From the NCBI GenBank assembly GCA_051649605.1, contig JBOFHK010000026.1:47334-111333 (forward strand): 64,000 nt of DNA, given 5' to 3'. Below the pieces are notes generated by a model that worked only from the letters and a program-made list of their open reading frames with translations, was not told where the DNA came from and searched no databases. This DNA is from Brevinema_A sp051649605 (lineage in GTDB: Bacteria; Spirochaetota; Brevinematia; Brevinematales; Brevinemataceae). Numbering within the stretch: the first letter of the stretch is position 1; each line of letters opens with the position of its first letter. A program made the position numbers and the translations under genes. Of the stretch, positions 43,742 to 52,994 are shown one piece after another.

Positions 43742-46096
43742 ATGGAAAATAATTGGAACGAATTAATCGGTGATTTTTTAGACGAAGCATACTCCTTATT
43801 AGAATCCTTAGAAGACAGTCTACTAAAATTAGAAAAAGACCCCAAAGATAAAGATGGTATTGATACAGTTTTTCGTGTCGCTCATACTATCAAAGGAGGG
43901 GCTGGAGCTGTTGGCTTTACAGATATTTCCAAATTAACCCATATTATGGAAGATCTCCTAGAATTAGTACGCCAAGGACAATATATTTTTACTGATGATG
44001 ATATATCTCTCCTGCTCAATGTAAAAGACGAATTGGAAACTCTCTTAAAAGCACACGAACAAAAAAAAGATCATCCTTTTGATCAAGCAGCCCGATTAAT
44101 TCAACAATTAGAACATCTCAAACAAATAGCACTAAAACCTAAGTCTGTAAACACCTCCGAAAAAAAAGAAATAATACCCGAGGTTGTAGATAATCCTGAG
44201 AGTAAAGATTTTATGATTGATCATTTGCCTATGGCTGCTCGTTTCGGATTAACTCATGATCTCTTATCAAGTATCCAAGAAGCATTAAATTATGAAGAGC
44301 CTTTATTATTTATCGAAATCCGTTTTAACGAGGAATACGAATTAAAAGAAGTCGGGCCTTTTGAAATCTTGAATATTATCAACGGTATCGCCGAACCTAT
44401 TATTATGAATCCTTCTCCAGAATCCTTAGACGAAGAATATATTCCTTTTTTAAACGTAGTAATCTCATCTCATGAGCAAGCAGATTATGTTCAAAATAAA
44501 CTCTTTCTTCCCGAGGTCGTAACAAGCGTAGTTGTTACCGCCTTAAGCGAAGAGCTGTATTCTTCTTTAGAGAAGAGCATGCAGTACTACAACGAAGTGC
44601 CACAAGTCTCTACTATAATCACAGAAAATATCGCAAATGTAAAAAAATCTATCCCTATAGAAACTCTTCCCGCTATAACCCCAATCGAACCAGTAGAAAC
44701 TCCAGAAGAAGCCCCTGTTCAACAAGTCAATAAAATCGAATCCGTAAAATCTGAAGAAAAGCGTACCCTTAAAGTAGAAAGCTCCCGTATTGATGAATTA
44801 TTAAATTTATTAGGAGAATTAGTTATCATCCGTTCTGGATTAAATCAGTTTGCAGGAGAACTAGAACGGTCCGTATATCAAACCCGATTAAACCTTCGTT
44901 CGTTTTTGAATTCTAACGAATTAATCCCCTTACATGACGATCAAGAGATGAATAAACAAAGGAACGATCAATTTAAAGAGGATTTTTCGGTAATTAGTAG
45001 TCGTATTGATCATTTTGTAGAATACATCCAACAATTATCACGTATTTCCTCTACCCTCCAAATCCGAATGATGAACCTTCGTATGGTACCCGTACAAACC
45101 GTGTTCTCAAGATTTACCCGATTGACTAGAGATATTGCCAAACAGTTGGATAAAAAGATCGAACTCGTGATGGAAGGAGGAGAAACTGAGATCGATAAAG
45201 GGATGATCGATGATCTCTACGATCCTCTAATGCATATGATTCGTAATTCTCTTGACCATGGAATCGAAACCCCTCAAGAACGAATTACCGCTGGAAAAGA
45301 TGAAACCGGGTTAATCAGTCTAAAAGCTTATCAAGAAGGAGATTCTATTTTTATTGAAATCTCTGATAATGGTAAAGGAATCAACGCAGACAAAATTGCT
45401 GAAAAAGCACTTGCCAAAGGATTTATTACAGAAAGCCAACTGATGAATTTTTCCACCCAAGAAAAATTATCTTTAATTTTTCTACCAGGATTCTCTACCG
45501 CAGAACAAATCTCCAATTTATCGGGTCGAGGTGTCGGCATGGATGTCGTCCATCGTACTATTCAAGAGCTGGGAGGATCCGTATCCATTTTTTCTGATTT
45601 AGGTAAAGGTTCGACAATCCGTATTCAGCTTCCTTTAACCTTAGCTATTATCCAAGGATTACTTATCGTCTTGGAAAATGTTCACTATGTGATCCCTATT
45701 ACCCTAGTTGAAGAAACAATTATCCTTAAAGATTCTATTTTAAATAAATTAGATCATTACTATGCCATAAAATTCCGTGAGAAACTCATTCCGTTAATCT
45801 CTCTATCAAATGTATTATATCATATTGATTCGTTCCAAGATCAAGAACAGGAATTGGAAGTATTGAAACATCAGTATTGTATTATTGTTCGTTTCGGTAG
45901 CCGTCAAGTAGGAATCATTGTCCCTGAGATTCTAAAAGAGCAAGATATTGTCGTAAAACCATTAGATAATAGATTAATATCTAGTCCAGGAATTTCTGCA
46001 GCAACAATCGTAGGCAATGGAGAGATTGGTTTTATTTTAGATATTCCACAGATTATTCGATATTATCTACACACCCAACAAATAACTAAGGAATAA
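43742..46096 (+). CDS. cheA: Chemotaxis histidine kinase CheA
   Basis: CheA is the central kinase of the chemosensory array. The 784-residue protein has P1/HPt with the phosphorylated His at about 48 (RVAHTIKGGAGAVGF), a P2-like domain (about 180-280), a linker, the dimerisation P3 from about 340 (KVESSRIDELLNLLGELV), the HATPase P4 (MIRNSLDHGIETP, DNGKGIN, GRGVGMDVV) and a CheW-like P5 at the end. All catalytic boxes are intact. It lies 9 bp after cheB and 2 bp before cheW. Confidence 0.97.
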   Translation: MENNWNELIGDFLDEAYSLLESLEDSLLKLEKDPKDKDGIDTVFRVAHTIKGGAGAVGFTDISKLTHIMEDLLELVRQGQYIFTDDDISLLLNVKDELETLLKAHEQKKDHPFDQAARLIQQLEHLKQIALKPKSVNTSEKKEIIPEVVDNPESKDFMIDHLPMAARFGLTHDLLSSIQEALNYEEPLLFIEIRFNEEYELKEVGPFEILNIINGIAEPIIMNPSPESLDEEYIPFLNVVISSHEQADYVQNKLFLPEVVTSVVVTALSEELYSSLEKSMQYYNEVPQVSTIITENIANVKKSIPIETLPAITPIEPVETPEEAPVQQVNKIESVKSEEKRTLKVESSRIDELLNLLGELVIIRSGLNQFAGELERSVYQTRLNLRSFLNSNELIPLHDDQEMNKQRNDQFKEDFSVISSRIDHFVEYIQQLSRISSTLQIRMMNLRMVPVQTVFSRFTRLTRDIAKQLDKKIELVMEGGETEIDKGMIDDLYDPLMHMIRNSLDHGIETPQERITAGKDETGLISLKAYQEGDSIFIEISDNGKGINADKIAEKALAKGFITESQLMNFSTQEKLSLIFLPGFSTAEQISNLSGRGVGMDVVHRTIQELGGSVSIFSDLGKGSTIRIQLPLTLAIIQGLLIVLENVHYVIPITLVEETIILKDSILNKLDHYYAIKFREKLIPLISLSNVLYHIDSFQDQEQELEVLKHQYCIIVRFGSRQVGIIVPEILKEQDIVVKPLDNRLISSPGISAATIVGNGEIGFILDIPQIIRYYLHTQQITKE

Positions 46097-46098
46097 AT

Positions 46099-46617
46099 AT
46101 GCAGACAGATACACAACAACAGCAACACTCTCAAACCTTATTCAGAACAATTACTTTTACCTTAAATCAACAGATTTACGCCCTTGATATTCTTCATATT
46201 AGAGATATCGTTATTGGTGACAAAATATATCGTCTTCCTAATTCTGACAGTAGTTTAATTGGTGTTACCAATATTAGGGGAGAAATTCTTCCTGTGTACT
46301 CTTTAAAAGTCATCTTAGGAATAGAAGAGAGCTTAATGACCCAAAATGATCCTGTAATGATTGATTTTAAAAATGATGAATATTTGATGATTGTTAAATA
46401 CCATTCTTACCTATTTGCCATTATTGTTGATTATATTGATAAAAACATTAGCGTTACTCCAGAAAATTACAACGAAGGGAAATATATGTCTAAATGGTCT
46501 CAAGATACGATTTTCTCAGGAATTATTATTGATGAGACAGACAATATTTTATTAATCGATGCACCAGCCTTAATTCGTATTTTAACCAAAAACAATTTGG
46601 AGCAAAGTTTTGACTAA
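46099..46617 (+). CDS. cheW: Chemotaxis coupling protein CheW
   Basis: CheW links CheA to chemoreceptors. The 172-residue protein is a single CheW domain with FTLNQQIYALDILHIRDIV, GVTNIRGEILPVYSL and an acidic VDYID segment. The Gln-rich first 15 residues are a small extension. It starts 2 bp after the cheA stop, consistent with coupled translation. Confidence 0.94.
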   Translation: MQTDTQQQQHSQTLFRTITFTLNQQIYALDILHIRDIVIGDKIYRLPNSDSSLIGVTNIRGEILPVYSLKVILGIEESLMTQNDPVMIDFKNDEYLMIVKYHSYLFAIIVDYIDKNISVTPENYNEGKYMSKWSQDTIFSGIIIDETDNILLIDAPALIRILTKNNLEQSFD

Positions 46618-46652
46618 GCAAAAAACAAATAATATATTAAATTGGAGGGGAT

Positions 46653-47114
46653 ATGCTAATAGATTATATTAATCCATTTGTAGAATCTGCATTTGAAATT
46701 ATGAGTGAAATACTCAGTACACCGATTACTCGAGGACAACTACAGCTAAAAAAGCTTGGTGAAGACATGAAAGGTATTACTGTCATTATTGGGGTTACTG
46801 GAACTGTTTCTGGGCGTATTGTTTTTGATATGAGCGAAAAAACCGCTCTAGCCTTAGCGGGTAAACTAAATGACGAGAGTTTTTCCACGATGAATGATCT
46901 CGTACGGGGGACAATTACCGAAATTGGTAATATGGTTACTGCACGGGCGGTAACAAAATTGTCTAAAGAAGATAAATCTTTCAATTTTAGCCCCCCAACC
47001 CTTATTATTGGAAATCATATTACTATTTTTGAAAGTGATAATATCGAAGCGTTAATTATTCCTATTGATACTTCCTTTGGAATAATGGATATTAATATTG
47101 CATTTAAAGAATAA
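46653..47114 (+). CDS. cheX: CheY-P phosphatase CheX
   Basis: CheX dephosphorylates CheY-P and replaces CheZ in spirochaetes. The 153-residue protein has the family start INPFVESAFEIMSEIL, GVTGTVSGRIVFDM and the catalytic ExxN in TEIGNMVTARA (Glu about 90, Asn about 93). GGAGG precedes the ATG. Its position between cheW and cheY is the arrangement known from Borrelia and Treponema. Confidence 0.95.
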   Translation: MLIDYINPFVESAFEIMSEILSTPITRGQLQLKKLGEDMKGITVIIGVTGTVSGRIVFDMSEKTALALAGKLNDESFSTMNDLVRGTITEIGNMVTARAVTKLSKEDKSFNFSPPTLIIGNHITIFESDNIEALIIPIDTSFGIMDINIAFKE

Positions 47115-47143
47115 CAAACACCAAATCTATAAAGAGGAAAACT

Positions 47144-47566
47144 ATGAAAATTATATTCAGCGAAGACGGTTTACCTACCGGTTTAACAAAATCTGGACAA
47201 CATCTTGGAGTCCTTTGTGTGGATGACTCTAAGTTTATTTTAAAACAATTATCTCAAATCCTTGTATCCCGTGAGTTTAATGTTGTAGATACCGCTCTTG
47301 ATGGGGCAGAAGCTCTACTAAAATATAAAGAAAATCAAGCAAACATTCACCTAATTACCTTAGATATTACAATGCCGGAAATGGATGGATTGACTGCCTT
47401 AAAAAAATTAAAAGAAATCAATCCTGATGTCAATATCATTATGGTTACCGCTTTAGGAACTGCTGACACTGTTAAAGAAGCGATTAAACTAGGGGCTAAA
47501 GGTTATATTGTCAAACCACTAGATCGTAATAAAGTATTAGAAAGAATAGGGAAAATCTTCGGATAA
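47144..47566 (+). CDS. cheY: Chemotaxis response regulator CheY
   Basis: CheY carries the signal to the flagellar switch. The 140-residue protein is a single receiver domain with an N-terminal extension of about 20 residues. Acidic pair VDDS is at about 27-28, the phospho-Asp at about 74 in ITLDITMPEMDG, the Thr at VTALG and the Lys in IVKPL. GAGG precedes the ATG. The extension recalls the slightly long CheY3 of Borrelia. Confidence 0.95.
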   Translation: MKIIFSEDGLPTGLTKSGQHLGVLCVDDSKFILKQLSQILVSREFNVVDTALDGAEALLKYKENQANIHLITLDITMPEMDGLTALKKLKEINPDVNIIMVTALGTADTVKEAIKLGAKGYIVKPLDRNKVLERIGKIFG

Positions 47567-47573
47567 CAAGCTT

Positions 47574-48395
47574 ATGTCTTATTATCGTTATTTTTATGTA
47601 TTTCTGACTCTATTTTTTGTATCTTGCAATACCTATAATAAATTTGATGCATTATATTACAATCAAGAATACCAACAGGCTTATGATTATTTAAAAACAC
47701 AAGGTACTTCTACTTCTCTCCTTTATCAAGAACGAGAAGTAAAAGTACTATTATTTCTAGCATTACAGGATACACAAAAATATCTTCCACTATTAGATCA
47801 TGTCTTAACTCAAAATGCCCCAGAATCTCTCCAAGTATGGCACAATTTAGTACGATCTTGGATTCGATTTATTTCAGCAAAAACGACAATCGATTATCAA
47901 AACGTTCTTAGTGTCATCCCCAAAGAACCTTTTCCTGATTATAATGCCGAACAACTCCGTTTGACTATTCAAAGCCATTCTCTCATCCGACTTGAACAAT
48001 ATCAAGAAGCTGTAGCTTATCTTAATGCGAGTAAAATCACTAAAAACTCTTCTGATTTATTATACCTCAAGGGAATTGCGTTAATAAAATTAAAACAATC
48101 TTCTAAGGCAATAGAAGCGTTCCGAAACACTATTACAATTACTAAGATCACTCAACTCCAGTCGCTAGCTTATTTTCAATTAGGAAATATTGCCGTTCAA
48201 GATAAATTATGGAGCAAAGCGGAAGAGTATTATCTCAAAGCTTGGCAACTTAATCCCCAACAAGCAGAATTAAATTTTGAATTGGGAAAAGTACTCCAAA
48301 AAAAATCTTACCGAGAGCTCCACTATCGTTTTTATCGAGCTTCGCTAAGGCTCAATGAAAATCTCGCAGAAGCTTGGTACTATTTAAATATTTAA
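47574..48395 (+). CDS. TPR-repeat lipoprotein
   Basis: The 273-residue product has a lipoprotein signal with lipobox FVSC (Cys at about 18). At least three tetratricopeptide-like helix pairs lie in the C-terminal half (LLYLKGIALIKLKQSSKAIE, AYFQLGNIAVQDKLWSKAEE and AELNFELGKVLQKKSY). It starts 7 bp after cheY, so it is probably on the same transcript. Such proteins usually scaffold other proteins at a membrane. No clear link to chemotaxis is visible. Confidence 0.78.
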   Translation: MSYYRYFYVFLTLFFVSCNTYNKFDALYYNQEYQQAYDYLKTQGTSTSLLYQEREVKVLLFLALQDTQKYLPLLDHVLTQNAPESLQVWHNLVRSWIRFISAKTTIDYQNVLSVIPKEPFPDYNAEQLRLTIQSHSLIRLEQYQEAVAYLNASKITKNSSDLLYLKGIALIKLKQSSKAIEAFRNTITITKITQLQSLAYFQLGNIAVQDKLWSKAEEYYLKAWQLNPQQAELNFELGKVLQKKSYRELHYRFYRASLRLNENLAEAWYYLNI

Positions 48396-48491
48396 AAGAA
48401 CGTTCATTACCAATCGGATTCTATAAAATTAAAGATTTTAAATCTGATGTTCGATAATCTATATATTATAGCAATTATTAATAGGGGTCTT

Positions 48492-48965
48492 ATGAAATAT
48501 CAGCCATTACTGTTATCCAGTATTATTCTTTTCAGCAATTGTACTCAAAATCTTATTTCTTATGTCAAAACCCCTTATATTTTGGATAAGATTTCCGTCG
48601 AGCAAGCCTTAGAAAAAGTCGGTTTAATTCGTAGTATTTCTTCTAATGATAAAGCCCCTATTCCCATGACAAATTACCAAACAGGTATTTTAATAGAAGA
48701 CACTCCTAGGTTACAACAACAGTTTAATACCTTACAAGTTACAAAAAATTCTGATTTTCAGATTACTATTAACACAAAAAATTATCTAATCGTAACACCC
48801 TATTATGCGTCTCCTGGTATTGTTTACCAAGCAGATAAAAGTGCTCCCAAGCAGGGTAAATTTCAATTTATTTCTGGAGAACAGTCTGGTCAAATAAAAA
48901 TCCGGATTTACACTCCCCAAGGAATCTTACAAAGTGAATCTATTTGGTACATCGAAGTTATTTAA
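48492..48965 (+). CDS. Small lipoprotein of unknown function
   Basis: The ATG at 48492 is preferred because AGGGG lies 6 nt upstream and the signal peptide then starts normally (MKYQPLLLSSIILFSNC, lipobox FSNC with Cys at about 17). The mature 140 residues are beta-rich, with a C-terminal half (FQFISGEQSGQIKIRIYTPQ) resembling a small sandwich domain. The family is not recognised. It ends base-to-base against the convergent HD-hydrolase gene. Confidence 0.7.
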   Translation: MKYQPLLLSSIILFSNCTQNLISYVKTPYILDKISVEQALEKVGLIRSISSNDKAPIPMTNYQTGILIEDTPRLQQQFNTLQVTKNSDFQITINTKNYLIVTPYYASPGIVYQADKSAPKQGKFQFISGEQSGQIKIRIYTPQGILQSESIWYIEVI

Positions 48966-49571
48966 TTATAAGTGAATCAATGTATGATAAAAAGAAAGAC
49001 TTTCTTGATCTAATATTTTATTTTGCTGAATCACATAACAAATTTTATCTTTGATTACCGCTCGCATACTAAGATTAAGATCTTCTATTTGACGGATATG
49101 AGTATAATCACCTGCTCGTCCTGGTTCTAAATAATCTGCTAAGTACAAGATCGCTCCGATAGGATTATTGAGAAATTTATCAGATCCTGTTGTGTGGTAG
49201 TAAATAGCATCCAAAATTTCCTGATCCTCAATACCAAAATAATAAGAAGCAATCCAAGCTCCTACCACTGCATGGTATACAGGTGCTAATACTCCAGAGA
49301 GGCTGATCCCATATAAAGAAGCATATTTTGTTAATTCTTGAGGAGTCATCCCTTTCGCTAAATCATGAAATAGTACTGCCTTAGTAATCCGAACGCTCTC
49401 TATTGAATCTCCAAAAAATTGAGCCATCAAACGATATGATGTTTCCAAAACTCGTATAACATGCTGGTATCGTTTTTCGTTAAGTACCTGAACCAATATC
49501 TCTAGCAGTCGTTCTGCTGAATATTCCATACGCTGGGAGAAAATTGTTTGGTATTGAGTAATTTTATTCAT
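48966..49571 (-). CDS. yqeK: HD-domain hydrolase, YqeK-like (Ap4A-type)
   Basis: The 201-residue protein has the HD-fold metal sites: RYQHVIRVLE, FHDLAKGM (HD pair), YHAVVGAW and YYHTTGSD, followed by LADYLEPGR. This order and the EPGR motif match YqeK, which cleaves diadenosine tetraphosphate symmetrically. In many bacteria yqeK sits with nadD and rsfS; here it is isolated. No clear SD precedes the ATG, so the start is less certain. Confidence 0.85.
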   Translation of the reverse strand: MNKITQYQTIFSQRMEYSAERLLEILVQVLNEKRYQHVIRVLETSYRLMAQFFGDSIESVRITKAVLFHDLAKGMTPQELTKYASLYGISLSGVLAPVYHAVVGAWIASYYFGIEDQEILDAIYYHTTGSDKFLNNPIGAILYLADYLEPGRAGDYTHIRQIEDLNLSMRAVIKDKICYVIQQNKILDQESLSFYHTLIHL

Positions 49572-49779
49572 AGAAGCTTATCCAGTAATAGATTTTTGAG
49601 GTTTTATATTAATTATATCTTATATAAATCATCTCGTAGTAAACTCTTAATCATCATTATAAAGATTGATAATCTATTTTCGGAACAATTCTATGAAGAT
49701 CTTAACATACTAGGAAGACCCTAATCCACAAGTATTTCCCCACAATGATAAAAATTTTGGATAAAAAATCAAACATGTA

Positions 49780-49809
49780 TTGACAAAACAAGTGTAAATA
49801 GAGTATAAT
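49780..49809 (+). promoter_or_regulatory. Promoter for rpmE
   Basis: Perfect TTGACA and TATAAT are 18 bp apart, 36 bp before rpmE. The rest of 49572-49779 shows nothing clear. Confidence 0.78.
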
Positions 49810-49845
49810 TACTAAATAAATTAAATAATCTTAGGAGTACAAACC

Positions 49846-50049
49846 ATGAAAAAAGGGATTCACCCAGAACTCAAAGATACCACTATTACTTGTAGTTGTG
49901 GAGAAACTTTTCAAATTAAAACTGCTAACGAAACCATGGTTGTGGAAGTATGTTCCAAATGCCACCCTTTTTACACAGGTACTAACCGTAACACAGAACG
50001 TGGTGGTATGGTTGAGCGTTTCAAAAATCGCTATCAGGTAAAAAAATAA
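49846..50049 (+). CDS. rpmE: 50S ribosomal protein L31 (zinc form)
   Basis: The 67-residue protein is a complete L31 with four Cys (about 16, 18, 36, 39 in TCSCGE and VCSKCHPFYTGT), so it is the zinc-binding C+ form. The C-terminus GGMVERFKNRYQVKK is typical. GGAG precedes the start by about 10 nt. Confidence 0.95.
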   Translation: MKKGIHPELKDTTITCSCGETFQIKTANETMVVEVCSKCHPFYTGTNRNTERGGMVERFKNRYQVKK

Positions 50050-50095
50050 ATTGTCGTATTTACTAAACGCGATACTAATTTCTTAGAATATTTTT

Positions 50096-51211
50096 ATGAA
50101 AGGTTTAGAAAAATCGGCACTCTCTGTGAGTGCCGTTGCTTTGTTTCTTTCCGACTTAGTAAAAAATCAGCTTGGTCCTGTCTTAATTAAAGGGGAGATT
50201 TCTAATCTTCAATTGCGAAAACATTCGTCTTATCTTCGATTTTCCTTAAAAGATGCACAAGCAAAAATTAATTGTCTTACCCACTCTTCAACAAATGCGG
50301 CTAAATTATTAGCTCATCTTCAAGATGGGGATGAAATATTAATTTTTGCACAACCTAGTTACTATACCAAATACGGTCAGGTAAGTTTTTTTACAGATGA
50401 AATGATGAAACTTGGCGAAGGTATTTTTTACTCGCAACTTGAGCAACTTCGTTTAAAACTCTACGAAGAAGGGTTATTCAACAACAAAAAAACTCTCCCG
50501 AAAAACCCACAACATATCGGTATTATCACATCAGCAGATGGAGCTGCATTACAGGATATTCTTCGTGTCGCTCAAGATCGATACCCCTTTGTTCAAATTT
50601 CTATTTTTCCATCTTTAGTACAAGGGCAGTTGGCTGTTCCATCTCTTGTAAAAGCATTATCTTCTGCATTAACATTCTCTAACTTGGACGCTATTATTAT
50701 TGGGCGAGGAGGGGGGAGTAGCGAAGATTTAGATGCTTTCAATGCAGAAGAGCTTGTACGTCTTGTCGCCTCTTCTTCTATTCCTATTATTTCTGCTGTT
50801 GGACACGAAACAGATACTACCTTAATTGATTATGTCTCCGATTACTCCGCTCCAACTCCTACTGGAGCTGCCATGACCCTACTACCTGATCGTTTGGAAT
50901 TATTACAAGAACTATCTCAAATCAAACAGCAACTTTTATTAGAACTCCATTATTTTTATCGGGAAGAATTCTTAGAATTAGACCGCCTTAAAACCAAATT
51001 GATCTCCGATTACCAAAATCATATTACTCAGGAGCAACACCAGCTTCAACTTTTAAAAACCCAATTGATTCATCCCGAGGCGATCCTTAAAAAAGGTTTT
51101 TCTCTAATCGAAACTTCAGATATTCAAGAAGGTCAAGAAATTATCATCAAAACAAAAAACACAACAATCTACGCAACTGTACAGCGTATTACAAGGAATA
51201 CCAATGAATAA
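50096..51211 (+). CDS. xseA: Exodeoxyribonuclease VII large subunit
   Basis: XseA with XseB degrades single-stranded DNA from both ends. The 371-residue protein has the N-terminal OB-fold (SVSAVALFLSDLV, GEISNLQLRKHSSYLRFSLKD), the nuclease core (IGIITSADGAALQDIL, IIIGRGGGSSEDLDAFN, SAVGHETDTTLIDYVSDYSA) and a shorter C-terminal coiled coil than E. coli (456 residues). No xseB candidate lies in the window. Its end overlaps trmI by 8 nt. Confidence 0.94.
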   Translation: MKGLEKSALSVSAVALFLSDLVKNQLGPVLIKGEISNLQLRKHSSYLRFSLKDAQAKINCLTHSSTNAAKLLAHLQDGDEILIFAQPSYYTKYGQVSFFTDEMMKLGEGIFYSQLEQLRLKLYEEGLFNNKKTLPKNPQHIGIITSADGAALQDILRVAQDRYPFVQISIFPSLVQGQLAVPSLVKALSSALTFSNLDAIIIGRGGGSSEDLDAFNAEELVRLVASSSIPIISAVGHETDTTLIDYVSDYSAPTPTGAAMTLLPDRLELLQELSQIKQQLLLELHYFYREEFLELDRLKTKLISDYQNHITQEQHQLQLLKTQLIHPEAILKKGFSLIETSDIQEGQEIIIKTKNTTIYATVQRITRNTNE

Positions 51212-51986
51212 TAATCCCCCTATCCAAGAAGGCGAACTAATTTATTTATCTCATGAGAAAATATCTTTTATGCTTCCTTTTACCCCAAAAGGAAAACTTT
51301 CCACCAATAAAGGAGAAATCAAATTCCAAGAAACTCACTATTGGGGTGATATTATTCAAAATCATTCAGAGACCGAACAATTCACTATCCTCCACCCTAC
51401 TATTTCTGATCGATTAATGAAAGTTAAACGGGCAACAACTATTTCTTATCCCAAAGATATTGGAGCAGTCATTATGGAAACGGATATTTTTTCTGGTGCA
51501 AAAGTATTAGAAATCGGGACAGGATCAGCTGCATTCACTATCGCTATCTCAAGTATTGTTGGTGAACAGGGTAAAATTTATAGTTTTGAACGGCATGAAG
51601 AACACCAAAAAATAGCGATAAAAAATTTTCACAAACTAGCACGTTTTAATAATGCAGAATTTATTCTAAAAGATAATATCCAAGAAACTGGGTTTGAACT
51701 ACAAGAAAAGATGGATATGATCTATATTGATGTACCTGATCCCACTCCTCTCCTATGGAGCATTAAAGAGACTTTATGCATGGGAGGAAATGTTGCTTTT
51801 ATTATTCCCTGTGTAGAACAGCTTGCTGATCTCATACGAGAACTCCCCCAACACGGCTTCACCCGAATTCGAGCTAAAGAAATGTTTGAACGAGGGATTC
51901 GTCCCACTCCAGGACGAACACGACCCTACGACCGTATGGTTGCCCACACAGTTTATTTAGTGTTCGCTAGTCTATCAAATGCTTGA
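51204..51986 (+). CDS. trmI: tRNA (adenine-N1)-methyltransferase TrmI
   Basis: TrmI makes m1A58 in tRNA T-loops. The 260-residue protein has a small N-terminal beta domain, then the SAM site VLEIGTGSAAFTIAISSIVG, the acidic ligand YSFERHEEH, MDMIYIDVPDP and the C-terminal TRPYDRMVAHTVYLVFA. AAGGA lies 8 nt before the ATG inside xseA. The stop codon overlaps the -35 of the next promoter. Confidence 0.92.
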   Translation: MNNNPPIQEGELIYLSHEKISFMLPFTPKGKLSTNKGEIKFQETHYWGDIIQNHSETEQFTILHPTISDRLMKVKRATTISYPKDIGAVIMETDIFSGAKVLEIGTGSAAFTIAISSIVGEQGKIYSFERHEEHQKIAIKNFHKLARFNNAEFILKDNIQETGFELQEKMDMIYIDVPDPTPLLWSIKETLCMGGNVAFIIPCVEQLADLIRELPQHGFTRIRAKEMFERGIRPTPGRTRPYDRMVAHTVYLVFASLSNA

Positions 51987-52011
51987 TTATTTCGATAAAA
52001 CATACTATAAT
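51983..52011 (+). promoter_or_regulatory. Promoter for the exported Lys/Gln-rich protein gene
   Basis: TTGATT overlaps the trmI stop; TATAAT follows after 17 bp. Confidence 0.6.
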
Positions 52012-52044
52012 ATATCCATAATATAATAAACTAGGGAGATCTTT

Positions 52045-52788
52045 ATGAAAATCATTTTATTGTTACTATTTTTATGTATTGATCCTTTAGATATGTATGC
52101 CCAACAACAACCTAAAAAAAAAACCAACAGACAACAGACAACGTCTCAAAACAAAAAAACACCCCAAAAAAGACAGGCGGCGTCTCAAAGCAAAAAAACA
52201 CCTAATAAACAACAAGCTAATAAAAATCAACAAACCAATAAAATCAGTTTATCTACAAAAAACTTCTCTCTCACTAATTTAGTACTTTTAGAAAGTAATT
52301 ATGATCAATGGGTTACTTTTCTTCAGTTTCCAGAAGAAAACCGTTTAAAGTATTCCGCTATTTATTACAATCCTGCAAATTATACTTATTTTCATGCCAC
52401 CATCCAAGAAACAAACCGTAATATCTCTTCTGTCTCTGATTTTAGCTCACAAAATAAAAAAAACGAAAAAACTTTCGACCCTTCATTTTTTGAACGCTTT
52501 TTACTCTATATTAGTGATCTTCCAGAAAATAAAAGACTCTTCACCCTACATACTAATACTAATAAATTTTATATCAAAAGTTTTAATCCCATTCTAGATC
52601 AAACATATTTCGATAACGATTCTATAAGCACCAATACTGAAATGGTCTATCCCGTATTAAACACACTCTATAAAGTACAGTATACCAATAAATCTGATCA
52701 GATCTTTAATAGAATCCTTACTGGGGGAGGTCAACTAAGATTCCTTGGTTCAGTAAACACATCACTCCTACTTCCTTTATCGTATTAG
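52045..52788 (+). CDS. Exported protein with Lys/Gln/Thr-rich repeat linker
   Basis: The 247-residue product has a signal peptide (about 1-19, ending DMYAQ). Residues 20-70 form a basic low-complexity linker with two near-identical 13-residue units (SQNKKTPQKRQAA and SQSKKTPNKQQAN). The remaining 175 residues look like a folded domain with aromatic beta-strands, of no family I know. GGGAG precedes the ATG. The basic linker could bind the cell wall or acidic polymer; that is inference. Confidence 0.65.
   Translation: MKIILLLLFLCIDPLDMYAQQQPKKKTNRQQTTSQNKKTPQKRQAASQSKKTPNKQQANKNQQTNKISLSTKNFSLTNLVLLESNYDQWVTFLQFPEENRLKYSAIYYNPANYTYFHATIQETNRNISSVSDFSSQNKKNEKTFDPSFFERFLLYISDLPENKRLFTLHTNTNKFYIKSFNPILDQTYFDNDSISTNTEMVYPVLNTLYKVQYTNKSDQIFNRILTGGGQLRFLGSVNTSLLLPLSY
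52142..52202 (+). repeat. In-frame direct repeat in the Lys/Gln-rich linker
   Basis: Copies at 52142-52163 and 52181-52202 (22 nt) differ by one base and are offset by 39 nt, exactly 13 codons. Confidence 0.8.
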
Positions 52789-52831
52789 TATACTAAACTC
52801 ATTCTAATCTATATAGTCCTACTACCCCTTC

Positions 52832-52858
52832 TTGACAATTATATAATTTTTATATAAT
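52832..52858 (+). promoter_or_regulatory. Promoter for the two small lipoproteins
   Basis: A perfect TTGACA (52832-52837) is followed by TATAAT after 15 bp, or by TAATTT after 17 bp. Confidence 0.5.
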
Positions 52859-52877
52859 TTAAAAGAGGAGGAGTAAA

Positions 52878-52994
52878 ATGGTAAAACTCATTCTATTAAC
52901 AGTCAGTTGTTTCTTTTTAAATGCCTGTGAAACAACAGATTATTGTGAAGACGGCATAACTAACAAAATTCAAGTGTTGATCTATGATAAATAA
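52878..52994 (+). CDS. Very small lipoprotein (38 residues)
   Basis: GAGGAG lies 4-5 nt before an ATG opening a 38-codon frame. The product has a lipoprotein signal (MVKLILLTVSCFFLNAC, Cys at about 17) and a mature part of only 22 residues with one more Cys (about 23). It overlaps the next lipoprotein start by 11 nt, suggesting coupled translation. The strong SD, lipobox and promoter support it as real. It recalls tiny lipoproteins such as entericidin or VirB7-like proteins in size only. Confidence 0.62.
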   Translation: MVKLILLTVSCFFLNACETTDYCEDGITNKIQVLIYDK

